Source of the DNA: Rothia sp. ZJ932
GTDB taxonomy: Bacteria; Actinomycetota; Actinomycetes; Actinomycetales; Micrococcaceae
Direction of reading: 5' to 3'
DNA: 64,000 nt
NCBI RefSeq assembly: GCF_016924835.1
Contig: NZ_CP070480.1
Location: 1,116,001-1,180,000, forward strand
The translations under genes and the position numbers were made by a program. This document shows positions 1 to 8,919 of this stretch, piece by piece. A model generated the notes under the pieces. That model worked only from the letters and a program-made list of their open reading frames with translations. It made no database searches and was not told where the DNA came from. The first letter of the stretch is position 1. Every line of letters starts with the position of its first letter.

Positions 1-558
1 GGGTGGATTCACCCGGGCGAGTACCGCTTTGAAGAAGGCACCACCGTTGAGGAAATCCTTCAGAGCCTGGTGGATCGTACTCGCAGTGAGCTAGAAAAAG
101 CGGGCATCACTGGCGATGAGGAAATCTTCCACGTACTTACCGTAGCCTCCATTCTTGAGTTTGAGGCTCTGGAACAGGACTACAAAGCTGTTGCCGGTGC
201 CATTGAAAATCGTTTGGATAACCCAGAGGGTGAAACCAGCGGTTACCTGCAGTCTGATGCTACCGTTGCCTACGGCTTGGGTAAGAAGACTTACCACATC
301 ACCACAGCTGAAAAGAACGATGAATCTAACCGCTACAACACCTTCTACCACAAGGGTTTGCCGGTAGGTCCCATTGGCTCTCCCGGTAGCCTTTCAATTG
401 AGGCGGCATCGAACCCCGAAGATAATGACTACTACTTCTGGGTTACCGTTGATTTGAACACCGGTAAGACTCTCTTCGCTGAGACCTATGAAGAGCACCT
501 TAAGAACGTAGAAGTTTACGAGCAATGGTGTTCAGATAACCCCGGTAAGTGCGTCTAA
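1..558 (+). CDS. mltG: Endolytic murein transglycosylase MltG, C-terminal part (5' end outside window)
   Basis: The frame is open from base 1, so the N-terminus with its membrane anchor is missing; 185 residues remain. MltG cleaves nascent peptidoglycan strands inside the chain at the outer face of the membrane and helps set glycan length. Family signatures are visible in order: ASILEFEA (the Glu at fragment residue 53 matches the catalytic Glu of the family), LQSDATVAYG, YNTFYHKGLPVGPIGSPG, and a closing segment ending in EEH. It lies directly upstream of aroE, the usual actinobacterial order. The family assignment is firm; only the 5' extent is unknown. Confidence 0.93.
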   Translation, partial: GWIHPGEYRFEEGTTVEEILQSLVDRTRSELEKAGITGDEEIFHVLTVASILEFEALEQDYKAVAGAIENRLDNPEGETSGYLQSDATVAYGLGKKTYHITTAEKNDESNRYNTFYHKGLPVGPIGSPGSLSIEAASNPEDNDYYFWVTVDLNTGKTLFAETYEEHLKNVEVYEQWCSDNPGKCV

Positions 559-562
559 AATA

Positions 563-1489
563 TTGAATATGACTATTCACAACTGCCCCAAGGCTTATGT
601 CTTGGGGCATCCTATTTCCCATTCCAAATCACCTGATCTGCACAGGGCAGCCTACCGGGTACTGGGGGAGCAGCTTGAGTACGAGCGCCAAGAGACAGAT
701 GCCGTGAGCCTTCCTTCGGTGTGGCAACAGCTCACTGGTGCTTACGATGTACGCGGTTTTTCTGTCACGATGCCCCTTAAATCTGCGATCACCGACCACC
801 TCGATGAACTCACCAACTTTGCGCGTGCTGTGGGCGTTGTCAATACGGTTTTTTGGCGTGATGGCAAAGCATGGGGACACAATACGGATGTATCAGGCAT
901 TGTGAATGCTCTCAACTATGCAAAGGCGCTGGTTCACCGAGAGAGCGTTCCCGCTATCTTGGGTGGGGGAGGTACTGCCACTGCCGCTGTAGCGGCCCTA
1001 CGCTTCATGGGTACTGAGAGCATCGATATTTTCGTCCGTGATGAAACCCGCGCCAGTGCGGTGTCAGAGGTTGCACAACGTCTGGGCGTGAAAACTAGTT
1101 TCAAACCCCTAGAGAGTTTTGCGACCGCTTATCTGCGTTATCCCACGGTTGTCTCAACCCTGCCTGCCGGAGCCGCTGACGTTTTCGCTGACGATATTGT
1201 GATGCCCCTTGATGATGCTGTGCTGCTTGATGTTAGCTACCACCCCTGGCCTTCACCCATTGCTTCGGCTTTTGAAAGCGCTGGCGGTACCGCTGTCTCT
1301 GGGTTAGAGATGCTCATGTATCAGGCGGTGGATCAGGTCAAACTGTTTACCGGGCACACTCTGAATGAGCGCCTGCCGCGCGAGGAAGACGTCATTAATG
1401 CCATGTGCCGGGCGGTCGGTTTACCCCAGCGTCAGCTGCCTGCTGTGCAGGTGTACGACGGTTCGGCTCTAGGGCAAGTGGACGCTTAA
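563..1489 (+). CDS. aroE: Shikimate 5-dehydrogenase
   Basis: Reduces 3-dehydroshikimate to shikimate with NADPH, the fourth step of the shikimate pathway, in the cytosol. The N-terminal substrate domain carries GHPISHSKSPDLHRAAY and VTMPLK (catalytic Lys), then NTDVSG. The cofactor domain begins with a glycine-rich GGGGTATAAVAAL. Length is 308 residues from a TTG at 563; an ATG two codons later (569) is an equally possible start, since no clear ribosome-binding site separates them. It begins 4 bp after mltG and is probably co-transcribed with it. The 3' neighbours aroC, aroK and aroB belong to the same pathway. Confidence 0.92.
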   Translation: MNMTIHNCPKAYVLGHPISHSKSPDLHRAAYRVLGEQLEYERQETDAVSLPSVWQQLTGAYDVRGFSVTMPLKSAITDHLDELTNFARAVGVVNTVFWRDGKAWGHNTDVSGIVNALNYAKALVHRESVPAILGGGGTATAAVAALRFMGTESIDIFVRDETRASAVSEVAQRLGVKTSFKPLESFATAYLRYPTVVSTLPAGAADVFADDIVMPLDDAVLLDVSYHPWPSPIASAFESAGGTAVSGLEMLMYQAVDQVKLFTGHTLNERLPREEDVINAMCRAVGLPQRQLPAVQVYDGSALGQVDA

Positions 1490-1549
1490 TAACTTTCATA
1501 TCATGGCGTCAGCTTGAAGTCCCCTAGTTTTTTTGGAACTCTTGAACTA

Positions 1550-1576
1550 TTGAGAACAGCTGAAGACTGATATATT
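1550..1576 (+). promoter_or_regulatory. Possible promoter for aroC-aroK-aroB
   Basis: The 133 bp between aroE and aroC contain TTGAGA (1550-1555) and TATATT (1571-1576), 15 bp apart. The hexamers resemble sigma-70 elements but the spacing is short. The gap is large for an otherwise tight cluster, which is the main reason to suspect a promoter here. Confidence 0.35.
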
Positions 1577-1622
1577 GCCGTGCCCTGCCCGGTAGTACAC
1601 ATAAAGATTGCGAGAAAATAAT

Positions 1623-2837
1623 ATGTTGCGTTGGCTAACAGCCGGTGAATCGCACGGTGAAGCCCTCATCGGCGTTATCGAAGGCGTGCCTGCCGGGGTT
1701 GAACTTACCTCGTCGATGGTTCAGGACGCGCTGGCTCGCCGCCGTCTGGGCCACGGGCGCGGTGCCCGCATGAAGTTTGAGCAGGACGCCGTTCGCATCT
1801 TGGGCGGTGTGCGCCACGGCAAGACCATGGGCGGCCCTGTTGCCATTGAGATTGGAAATACCGAGTGGCCTAAGTGGAAAGACGTGATGAGCTCAGATCC
1901 AGTGGACCCGGCGCTTCTTGAAGGTCGTGCGCGCAACGCAGCGCTGACGCGTCCGCGTCCAGGCCACGCGGATTTCACCGGTATGCAGAAGTACGGCTAC
2001 GATGAAGCCCGCCCGGCGCTAGAACGTGCGTCCGCCCGTGAAACTGCTACCCGTGTAGCGCTCGGTGTTGTAGCAGCTCAGATTCTCAAAGCACTGGGTG
2101 TTTCATTGGTGAGCCATACCGTAGGCGTTGGGGGAGTTAACACCCCGATCGATGCGCCCAAGCCTGCTCCCGGCGACGTCCCTGTTTTGGATACTGACCC
2201 CTTGCGTTGTTTCGACGAGACCACCAGTAAGGCAATGGTGGTCAGGGTTGAAGAGGCAAAGAAAGACGGCGAAACTCTCGGTGGTCTTGTAGAAGTTCTC
2301 GCCTATGGTCTGGCACCGGGGCTGGGTTCTTTCGTTCACTGGGACCGCCGTTTGGACGCTCGGCTTGCAGCTGCCCTCATGGGCATTCAGGCAATCAAGG
2401 GCGTTGAAGTTGGCGATGGTTTTCTGACCGCAGATCGCCCCGGAACCCAGGCACACGATGAAATCGAAATTGGCGAAAACGGTATCAAGCGCGTTACTAA
2501 CCGTGCAGGCGGCATCGAAGGTGGCATGTCCATCGGTGATTTGCTGAGAGTACGCGCCGCGATGAAGCCCATTGCTACTGTGCCTAAAGCGCTTTCTACC
2601 ATTGACACGACCACCGGTGAACCTGCTAAGGCTCACCATCAGCGTTCCGATGTGTGTGCGGTACCGGCTGCCGGTGTAGTCGCAGAGGCAATGACCGCCC
2701 TGGTGCTGGCTGATGCTTACATGGAAAAGTTCGGTGGTGACTCTATCACCGAGACACGTCGCAACCTCGATGCTTACCTGGCGGCAATTCCCGAGTCGTT
2801 GGCCTGGGAATCAAACGTTGCCGGTGGGGATGCATAG
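1623..2837 (+). CDS. aroC: Chorismate synthase
   Basis: Converts 5-enolpyruvylshikimate-3-phosphate to chorismate using reduced FMN, the last shikimate step. The start is placed at ATG 1623 because family members begin [15 protein letters not shown]; an in-frame TTG at 1608 would add five residues with no better ribosome site. Conserved blocks are [47 protein letters not shown] and [16 protein letters not shown]. Length is 404 residues, normal for actinobacteria. aroK follows after 3 bp, so the two are surely co-transcribed. Confidence 0.95.
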   Translation: MLRWLTAGESHGEALIGVIEGVPAGVELTSSMVQDALARRRLGHGRGARMKFEQDAVRILGGVRHGKTMGGPVAIEIGNTEWPKWKDVMSSDPVDPALLEGRARNAALTRPRPGHADFTGMQKYGYDEARPALERASARETATRVALGVVAAQILKALGVSLVSHTVGVGGVNTPIDAPKPAPGDVPVLDTDPLRCFDETTSKAMVVRVEEAKKDGETLGGLVEVLAYGLAPGLGSFVHWDRRLDARLAAALMGIQAIKGVEVGDGFLTADRPGTQAHDEIEIGENGIKRVTNRAGGIEGGMSIGDLLRVRAAMKPIATVPKALSTIDTTTGEPAKAHHQRSDVCAVPAAGVVAEAMTALVLADAYMEKFGGDSITETRRNLDAYLAAIPESLAWESNVAGGDA

Positions 2838-2840
2838 AAA

Positions 2841-3452
2841 ATGACGTCACCTGCGCGAAGATCTCGCGCGGACTTTATTGATCCGCAACAGGTTCGCGAA
2901 CTTCAAGAAGAATTTGCTGACAGGCATCGCCCCATCGTTATTATTGGGCCGATGGCTGCCGGTAAGTCGTACATCGGTATGCATTTAGCGCGCTTTTACG
3001 GCTACGAGTTTATTGACAGCGACCAGGTACTGGTGGAACGCTACGGGGCTGTTCCCGACATTTTTAAGAAGTACGGCGAAGCTGGTTTCAGGCAACGCGA
3101 GGCAGAGATTATTCGTGAAATCTTGGAAAATCCTGCCCACCGTAACACCGTTCTCTCATTGGGTGGGGGAGCTGTCATGACCCCAGCCGTAGCTGAGCTC
3201 TTGGCGCATGAGACGGTTATTTATATCTCTATTGACGTAGCGACCGTAGCTCCGCGCATTGTAGGAAACAAAAACCGTCCGCTATTGCAACCCAACCCGG
3301 TTGAAAAATGGCAAGAAATCTTTGCCGCCCGCCGCGGACGCTACGAATCGTTAGCGTCGTTTACCCTCAACGCTAGCGGTTCACAGACCATCACAGACAT
3401 GACTGCGCAGATTCAGCAGTTTGTTCTGAGTACACGAAAGGCAAACTCATGA
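2841..3452 (+). CDS. aroK: Shikimate kinase
   Basis: Phosphorylates shikimate at the 3-hydroxyl with ATP. A P-loop is seen as GPMAAGKS (about residues 36-43), then DSD for Mg/shikimate contact, the GGG motif in LSLGGGAVM, and RPLL in the lid region. At 203 residues it is longer than the usual 170-180 because of a charged N-terminal extension of about 30 residues before the P-loop strand. It overlaps aroB by 4 bp (ATGA), suggesting translational coupling. Confidence 0.93.
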   Translation: MTSPARRSRADFIDPQQVRELQEEFADRHRPIVIIGPMAAGKSYIGMHLARFYGYEFIDSDQVLVERYGAVPDIFKKYGEAGFRQREAEIIREILENPAHRNTVLSLGGGAVMTPAVAELLAHETVIYISIDVATVAPRIVGNKNRPLLQPNPVEKWQEIFAARRGRYESLASFTLNASGSQTITDMTAQIQQFVLSTRKANS

Positions 3453-4552
3453 GTGCCGAACACGAGATAACGACTATTTCGGTCACGGGTAACCAGCCCT
3501 CAGAAAACTACGACGTGTTGGTGGGGCATAATCTACTGGCTCGAATCCCCGAGATTTTGGGTCAGCGTACCCAGCGTATTCTGGTGATTCACCCGCGTGC
3601 CTTGCGATCAACCGGTGAACTCGTGATGACCGACTTACGTAAGGTCGGGTTTGAGACCTTTAGCGCCGAAATTCCCGATGCTGAAGAGGGCAAACATGTT
3701 CAGGTTGCCGCTTTTTGCTGGCAGGTACTGGGGCAGAATGATTTCACCCGCACGGATGCGATTATCTCCGTCGGTGGCGGTGCTGTCAGCGACCTTGCCG
3801 GCTTTGTAGCTGCTACCTGGTTGCGCGGCGTGCGTGTTGTACACATACCTACCACTTTGCTGGGTATGGTGGATGCGGCAGTGGGCGGAAAAACCGGTAT
3901 TAACACTGCTGAGGGTAAGAACCTGGTGGGTGCTTTCCACCCGCCCGCTGCTGTGCTGTGCGAGTTGGGTACCCTGCGTACCCTGCCCGAAAACGAGCTA
4001 CTCACTGGGATGGCAGAGGTCATCAAGTGCGGTTTTATCGCAGATACTGAGATTCTTGACATCATCGAAGCTAACCCCGAAAAGCTCAAAGACTCACAGT
4101 CTGATGTGGTGCGCGATCTGATTGAGCGAGCTATTCGAGTCAAAGCTGCCGTGGTCTCTGAGGACCTCAAAGAATCGGGTAAACGTGAGTTCTTGAACTA
4201 CGGTCATACTTTTGGGCATGCTATTGAGTTCAATGAGCGCTATCAGTGGCGTCACGGTGCAGCCGTGGCTGTTGGCATGGTCTTTGCTGCCGAACTTGCC
4301 CTTGCCGCAGGACGCCTGGATGAAGCTACCGTTGATCGAACTCGCCGCATCTGCGAGCTTCTGGGACTACCCACTAGCTACCGTGGTGACCAGTGGAAGA
4401 AACTGCTTGAAGCTATGCGTCGCGATAAAAAATCCCGCGGATCCCTGCTGCGCTTTGTAGTTCTTGACGCACCGGGCAAACCGCGCATTATGGAGGTTCC
4501 AGACGACTCGATTCTTTTTGCCACCTACCAAGAAATCGCGTCTGAGATATAA
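3449..4552 (+). CDS. aroB: 3-Dehydroquinate synthase
   Basis: Cyclises DAHP to 3-dehydroquinate with NAD and a divalent metal, the second shikimate step. The NAD-binding block SVGGGAVSDLAGFVAATWLRG, the segment VDAAVGGKTGIN and the metal-site histidines in YGHTFGHAIE are present. Length is 367 residues, full size. It is the last gene of the aro cluster. The 3-dehydroquinate dehydratase gene (aroQ), which sits here in some actinobacteria, is absent between aroB and efp and must be elsewhere. Confidence 0.95.
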   Translation: MSAEHEITTISVTGNQPSENYDVLVGHNLLARIPEILGQRTQRILVIHPRALRSTGELVMTDLRKVGFETFSAEIPDAEEGKHVQVAAFCWQVLGQNDFTRTDAIISVGGGAVSDLAGFVAATWLRGVRVVHIPTTLLGMVDAAVGGKTGINTAEGKNLVGAFHPPAAVLCELGTLRTLPENELLTGMAEVIKCGFIADTEILDIIEANPEKLKDSQSDVVRDLIERAIRVKAAVVSEDLKESGKREFLNYGHTFGHAIEFNERYQWRHGAAVAVGMVFAAELALAAGRLDEATVDRTRRICELLGLPTSYRGDQWKKLLEAMRRDKKSRGSLLRFVVLDAPGKPRIMEVPDDSILFATYQEIASEI

Positions 4553-4559
4553 ACACGGT

Positions 4560-4575
4560 ACACCAAGAGTGGTGT
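4560..4575 (+). terminator. Small hairpin after aroB
   Basis: ACACCA-agag-TGGTGT follows the aroB stop by 7 bp. There is no T-run after it, so it is at best a weak terminator or a 3' stabilising hairpin. Confidence 0.3.
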
Positions 4576-4644
4576 CTCCTGCCCTGTATATTACAGCTGG
4601 TGACATCACTCAATAAGTTGGCGCAGAACACGTCAGCCAAGGGC

Positions 4645-4672
4645 TTACTTCTAGTGCTCCACCCGTTAGAAT
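4645..4672 (+). promoter_or_regulatory. Probable efp promoter
   Basis: TTACTT (4645-4650) and TAGAAT (4667-4672) are separated by 16 bp. A start of transcription near 4679 would leave a leader of about 43 nt carrying the AGGAGA ribosome site of efp. Confidence 0.5.
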
Positions 4673-4721
4673 TGCTTACGTTCATTTGTTTTTTGAAAAC
4701 CCCATACTAAAGGAGAGTCGG

Positions 4722-5285
4722 TTGGCAACTACCAGTGACATCAAGAACGGCGTTGTTCTCAAGATTGACGGCCAGCTGTGGTCAGTCCTCGAATTCCAGC
4801 ACGTCAAGCCCGGTAAAGGTGGCGCTTTTGTGCGCACCAAGCTGCGTAATGTTACCTCCGGCAAGGTTGTAGACCGTACTTACAACGCTGGCGCAAAGGT
4901 CGAGACCGCAACCGTTGACCGCTCAGATTACCAGTACCTCTACCAGGATGGCGATGACTACGTTTTCATGGATCTGAAGACATACGATCAGATTTATGTA
5001 CCCGGTCTTGTAGTGGGCGATGCAGCTAACTACATGCTCGAAAACCAGAACGCAACTATCGCTATGCACGACGGTTCACCGCTCTACATCGAGCTTCCCG
5101 CCTCAGTTGTACTCGAAATCACCTACACCGAGCCTGGTCTTCAAGGCGACCGCTCATCAGCAGGCACCAAGCCCGCGACCGTTGAGACCGGCGCTGAGAT
5201 TCAGGTTCCCCTCTTCGTTGAACAGGGCACCAAAATCAAGGTTGATACCCGCACCGGTGACTACCTCGGTCGCGTCAACGACTAA
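4722..5285 (+). CDS. efp: Elongation factor P
   Basis: Binds between the P and E sites of the ribosome and relieves stalling on proline runs. The start is TTG 4722, five bases after a strong AGGAGA (4711-4716). It yields a 187-residue protein beginning with [16 protein letters not shown], matching the family; an upstream in-frame TTG at 4686 would add 12 unneeded residues. Three beta-barrel domains fit the length. The tip loop that reaches the tRNA reads KPGKGGAF (about residues 30-37), with the conserved Lys but Gly after PGKG. nusB follows after 14 bp. Confidence 0.95.
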   Translation: MATTSDIKNGVVLKIDGQLWSVLEFQHVKPGKGGAFVRTKLRNVTSGKVVDRTYNAGAKVETATVDRSDYQYLYQDGDDYVFMDLKTYDQIYVPGLVVGDAANYMLENQNATIAMHDGSPLYIELPASVVLEITYTEPGLQGDRSSAGTKPATVETGAEIQVPLFVEQGTKIKVDTRTGDYLGRVND

Positions 5286-5299
5286 GGGTAGTTTTTCAT

Positions 5300-5710
5300 A
5301 TGAATTCACGAACTAAAGCACGCCTGCGAGCACTCGAAGTGCTCTTCGAAGCGGAGCAACGGGGCGATACTGTACTCGATACCCTCGTGCGACGCCGCGC
5401 GCACACCTCTGCGCAAATTTCTACTTACTCAGAACAAATCGTTCGTGGAGTAGTGGAACACGACGAAGAAATTCGTGAGTACATTGAAACCTACTCCAAG
5501 GGCTGGAGCGTTGATCGCATGCCCGATGTAGACCGCACTATTTTGCGTATTGGCGCATGGGAACTACTCTTCAACGACGATGTTCCTGATGCCGTAGCAA
5601 TTTCTGAGGCAGCCGGTTTAGCTCGAGTTCTCTCGACTAACGACTCGCCAAAGTTTGTCAACGGTTTGCTGGATCGACTACGTCAGGTTAAACCCACCCT
5701 GCTTGCCTAA
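5300..5710 (+). CDS. nusB: Transcription antitermination factor NusB
   Basis: An all-helical RNA-binding protein that pairs with NusE (S10) on boxA and supports processive rRNA transcription. The 136 residues match the family length; typical segments are RTKARLRALEVLFEAEQ, DRTILRIGAWELLF and PDAVAISEAAGLARVLS, ending FVNGLLDRL. It lies downstream of efp, as in most actinobacteria, and upstream of the pyrimidine operon, from which a hairpin separates it. Confidence 0.93.
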   Translation: MNSRTKARLRALEVLFEAEQRGDTVLDTLVRRRAHTSAQISTYSEQIVRGVVEHDEEIREYIETYSKGWSVDRMPDVDRTILRIGAWELLFNDDVPDAVAISEAAGLARVLSTNDSPKFVNGLLDRLRQVKPTLLA

Positions 5711-5790
5711 ACGGCACCTATACCTCACCGCGAACACAGCATTGCTGAGTGTGCGTTCGTCCTTGGGGTTCTAAGAGCGCAAAAACATTG

Positions 5791-5837
5791 AGGGGTCGGG
5801 TTATTCATTGCATTGTGATGAATAATCCGGCTCCTTT
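5791..5837 (+). terminator. Terminator-like hairpin after nusB, in the pyr leader
   Basis: A stem of about 17 pairs is formed by GGGGTCGGGTTATTCAT (5792-5808) and ATGAATAATCCGGCTCC (5818-5834), with a few G-T pairs, and is followed by TTTGTG. It may end efp-nusB transcripts. If the pyr promoter lies upstream of it, it would be an attenuator. A smaller dyad (CGAAC...GTTCG) lies at 5731-5759. Confidence 0.6.
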
Positions 5838-5979
5838 GTGCTACCTAGGGTGCTTGATGAAGAAGAACACCGTGTGCCCAAGAATGATAGCGCGAGGTGT
5901 AAGCGATTTTTGTAGCTCACAGGTGTCATACGGACGCGAAAAGGTGGCTGACATGGTAAGTTAGGCATCAAGCAAGCAA

Positions 5980-6013
5980 CCTTTAAGTCCGTCCTGAGAG
6001 GCGGGGAAGGAGG
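5980..6013 (+). promoter_or_regulatory. PyrR-binding RNA hairpin overlapping the pyrR ribosome site
   Basis: CCTT (5980-5983) can pair with AAGG (6007-6010), which is part of the AAGGAGG ribosome site of pyrR (6007-6013). Inside, CC-GTC pairs with GGC-GG around the loop CTGAGA. The arrangement matches the actinobacterial PyrR-binding loop, where UMP-bound PyrR is thought to stabilise the stem and block translation of the first pyr gene. Pairing is read directly; binding is inferred. Confidence 0.75.
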
Positions 6014-6021
6014 CCGGCACT

Positions 6022-6591
6022 ATGACTGACACCGGTGTATCAACTGAGCCCCGAGTGATTCTCACAGCAGCCGACATTGATCGAGCATTGACTCGAATCT
6101 CATTTGAGATTATTGAAACGAATAAGGGAACCCAAGATGTCGTTCTCTTGGGCATCCCCCGTCGGGGGTTTCCGATTGCCCAGCGCCTGGCAGAAAAAAT
6201 AGCTGCTAACGATTCTTCTTTTGATATCAGATCTTCTTTAGGACAGTTAGATATCACCATGTACCGTGACGATTTGCGTTCTCACCCCGGCAAATCTCCC
6301 GAGCCCACGCGACTTCCTACCGGTGGCGTTGACGGTAAAAAAGTAATTCTTGTAGACGATGTGCTCTACTCGGGTCGTACGATTCGTGCGGCTCTTGACG
6401 CTCTCAACGATTTCGGTAGACCGGCACTTGTGCGCTTGGCTGTGCTCGTTGATCGAGGGCACCGTCAGCTACCGATTCGTGCCGACCACGTGGGTAAGAA
6501 CCTGCCCACCTCGTCCGATGAAAAGGTGCGAGTAGTTCTCACTGATATTGACGGTGACAATGACCGCGTAGAAATCTCACAGGGGGAGTAG
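6022..6591 (+). CDS. pyrR: Bifunctional pyr operon regulator / uracil phosphoribosyltransferase
   Basis: Senses UMP/UTP and binds pyr leader RNA; it also has uracil phosphoribosyltransferase activity. The PRPP-binding motif is clear in [21 protein letters not shown] (about residues 110-130), with the flexible-loop region [14 protein letters not shown] before it. At 189 residues it is normal size. The start at ATG 6022 has a perfect AAGGAGG eight bases upstream, which is itself folded into a PyrR-type hairpin, so the gene is probably autoregulated. pyrB follows after 5 bp. Confidence 0.94.
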   Translation: MTDTGVSTEPRVILTAADIDRALTRISFEIIETNKGTQDVVLLGIPRRGFPIAQRLAEKIAANDSSFDIRSSLGQLDITMYRDDLRSHPGKSPEPTRLPTGGVDGKKVILVDDVLYSGRTIRAALDALNDFGRPALVRLAVLVDRGHRQLPIRADHVGKNLPTSSDEKVRVVLTDIDGDNDRVEISQGE

Positions 6592-6596
6592 GGCAT

Positions 6597-7586
6597 ATGC
6601 GTCACCTTCTTGATACTAAAGACCTCACCAAAGACGAGGCACTGAATATTCTCGATACAGCTGATTACATGGCTGAGGTCGGAACACGAGAGGTCAAGAA
6701 GCTCCCCGCGCTTCGCGGTCGCACTGTGGTCAATCTGTTCTTTGAGGATTCCACCCGCACTCGACTCTCTTTTGAGGCAGCAGAGAAGCGTCTCTCAGCA
6801 GACGTTATCAATTTCTCAGCCAAGGGCTCATCGGTGTCTAAGGGCGAATCACTCAAGGACACAGCCCAGACCTTAGCTGCTATTAACGCTGATGCTGTGG
6901 TTATTCGCCACTCAGCATCGGGTGCTCCTCAGCGTTTGGCAGAGGCAGGGTGGATTGACGCTCCTGTGCTCAACGCGGGCGATGGCACTCACGCCCATCC
7001 TACCCAGGCACTCCTAGATGCCATGACTTTGCGCCAGTTTAAGTCTCAGGTCACCGGTGAGCCAACCCGCGGTATGGATCTAAGCGGTATGCGTGTAGCC
7101 ATTGTGGGCGATATCTTGCACTCTCGCGTGGCACGTTCAAACCTGTGGTTGCTCAATACCTTGGGCGCTGAGGTTATTTTCGTCGCGCCGCCCACCCTGT
7201 TACCGGTGGGTGTAGAGAACTGGCCCTGTGAAGTTTTTTACAACTTTGATGATGCTCTTGAAACCCGTCTGGACGCGGTTATGTTGCTGCGTATTCAGAG
7301 CGAGCGTATGCATGCTGCTTTCTTTCCTTCCGCTGAAGAATATTCCCGTCTGTGGGGTTTGACCCCCGAGCGTTTTGCTCAGCTGGACGCGATGGAACAT
7401 GAAACCGCCGTTCTGCACCCCGGCCCCATGAACCGCGGTCTTGAGATTAGTGCTGTTGCCGCTGACTCTGAGCGTTCGTGGGTGCTGCGCCAGGTATCTA
7501 ATGGCGTGTCGGTGCGCATGGCGGTGCTATACCTTCTGATGACCGGCGGTAGCGCCGACGACTTTTACCCTCACGCATCACACTAA
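6597..7586 (+). CDS. pyrB: Aspartate carbamoyltransferase catalytic subunit
   Basis: Condenses carbamoyl phosphate with aspartate, the committed step of pyrimidine synthesis. The carbamoyl-phosphate motif [13 protein letters not shown] (about residues 50-62), [12 protein letters not shown] and the closing [12 protein letters not shown] are intact. Length is 329 residues. No regulatory pyrI chain is present; in actinobacteria PyrB works as an unregulated trimer. The ribosome site GGGGGAG lies at the end of pyrR. Confidence 0.96.
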   Translation: MRHLLDTKDLTKDEALNILDTADYMAEVGTREVKKLPALRGRTVVNLFFEDSTRTRLSFEAAEKRLSADVINFSAKGSSVSKGESLKDTAQTLAAINADAVVIRHSASGAPQRLAEAGWIDAPVLNAGDGTHAHPTQALLDAMTLRQFKSQVTGEPTRGMDLSGMRVAIVGDILHSRVARSNLWLLNTLGAEVIFVAPPTLLPVGVENWPCEVFYNFDDALETRLDAVMLLRIQSERMHAAFFPSAEEYSRLWGLTPERFAQLDAMEHETAVLHPGPMNRGLEISAVAADSERSWVLRQVSNGVSVRMAVLYLLMTGGSADDFYPHASH

Positions 7587-7597
7587 GGAAGATGACT

Positions 7598-8899
7598 ATG
7601 AGCGAGAAATTTTTAATTAAGGGTGCTTCCCTCTTGGGCGAAACCACCGCCGATTTGCTGATTGAAAACGGTGTAATTGCCCGTGTGCGTGAGAATCTTG
7701 ACGCTGATGGTGCCACTGTTATTGACGCCGAGGGCCTGATTGCTTTGCCCGGTTTAGTGGACATTCACACCCACCTGCGTGAACCCGGTCAGGAAGACGC
7801 CGAGACAGTAGAGACCGGTACTCAGGCTGCAGCTTTGGGTGGTTACACCGCTGTATTCGCGATGGCTAACTCTAACCCGGTGGCTGATACCGCAGGCGTG
7901 GTGGAGCAGGTTCACGCCTTAGGCAAGGCATCTGGCTGGGTTGATGTTAACCCGGTGGGCGCTGTCACTGTTGGTCTCAAGGGTGAGCGTCTGTCTGAAA
8001 TCGGGGCTATGGCTAACTCCCGTGCTCAAGTTCGCGTTTTCTCAGATGACGGTATGTGTGTGTGGGATCCTGCCTTGATGCGCCGCGCCCTTGAATATGT
8101 CAAGACCTTTGACGGTGTTATTGCCCAGCATGCCCAGGAGCCCCGCCTCACCGAAGGCGCCCAGATGAACGAGGGTACCGTCTCAGCTGAGCTGGGTCTG
8201 GCAGGCTGGCCCGCAGTAGCTGAAGAAGCTATCATCGCTCGTGACGTACTTTTGGCTGAGCACGTGGGATCACGCGTCCACATCTGCCACCTCTCCACCA
8301 AAGGCAGCGTCGATATTATTCGCTGGGCAAAGCAGCGTGGCATCAATGTCACTGCCGAAGCGACCCCTCACCACCTGATTCTGACCGAAGAAATGGTACG
8401 AACCTATGACCCGGTCTACAAGGTCAACCCGCCCCTGCGCACCGAAGAAGACGTCATGGCTCTGCGCGATGCAATTGCCGATGGCACTATCGATGTCATC
8501 GGTACTGACCACGCCCCGCACCCCACCGAAGCTAAAGAGGTGGAGTGGGCGTGTGCGGCTAACGGCATGACAGGTCTGGAACAGGCGCTCTCTGTCATTC
8601 AGATGACCCTGGTTGATACCGGCAAGATTACCTGGGCTGATGCAGCTCGTATTATGAGCACCAAGCCCGCCGAAATTGGTTTGGCACATGAGCAGGGACG
8701 TCCGCTGGCAGAGGGAGAGCCCGCCAACCTTGTGCTGGTAGACCCCGCAGCCAAGCGCGTCATTGACCCACATGCTCAGGCAACCAAGGGCAAGAACAAC
8801 CCTTATCGCGGCATGGAGGTACCCGGCAAGGTTCAGGCGACTTTCTATAAGGGTCATCCCACCGTGCTCGACGGAAAACTTGCTACACCCAACCGCTAA
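7598..8899 (+). CDS. pyrC: Dihydroorotase
   Basis: Cyclises carbamoyl aspartate to dihydroorotate with a binuclear zinc site. Metal and substrate motifs are DIHTHLREPGQED (near residue 55), DDG, HICHLST and GTDHAPH. Two ATGs are possible; 7598 is chosen because the ribosome site AGGAAG (7586-7591) is 6 nt upstream, while it touches the ATG at 7592. The resulting 433-residue protein is full length, of the class I type common in Gram-positives. It sits 11 bp after pyrB. Confidence 0.95.
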   Translation: MSEKFLIKGASLLGETTADLLIENGVIARVRENLDADGATVIDAEGLIALPGLVDIHTHLREPGQEDAETVETGTQAAALGGYTAVFAMANSNPVADTAGVVEQVHALGKASGWVDVNPVGAVTVGLKGERLSEIGAMANSRAQVRVFSDDGMCVWDPALMRRALEYVKTFDGVIAQHAQEPRLTEGAQMNEGTVSAELGLAGWPAVAEEAIIARDVLLAEHVGSRVHICHLSTKGSVDIIRWAKQRGINVTAEATPHHLILTEEMVRTYDPVYKVNPPLRTEEDVMALRDAIADGTIDVIGTDHAPHPTEAKEVEWACAANGMTGLEQALSVIQMTLVDTGKITWADAARIMSTKPAEIGLAHEQGRPLAEGEPANLVLVDPAAKRVIDPHAQATKGKNNPYRGMEVPGKVQATFYKGHPTVLDGKLATPNR

Positions 8900-8919
8900 G
8901 ACCAGGGGAGACCGTCGTC

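Noticed and set aside
2103-2639. 178-codon open frame on the reverse strand inside aroC
   Set aside because: It is the antisense shadow of conserved chorismate synthase sequence.
4553-4721. A missing aroQ as evidence of a broken shikimate pathway
   Set aside because: There is no remnant of aroQ here; the gene is often elsewhere in related genomes, so nothing follows from its absence in this window.
5749-5964. 71-codon frame in the pyr leader
   Set aside because: It crosses a terminator-like hairpin and lacks conservation clues; the region is better explained as regulatory RNA.
8270-8857. 195-codon open frame on the reverse strand inside pyrC
   Set aside because: It lies wholly within a certain gene, has no family resemblance and no ribosome site. 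Shadow frames are long here because of biased codon use.
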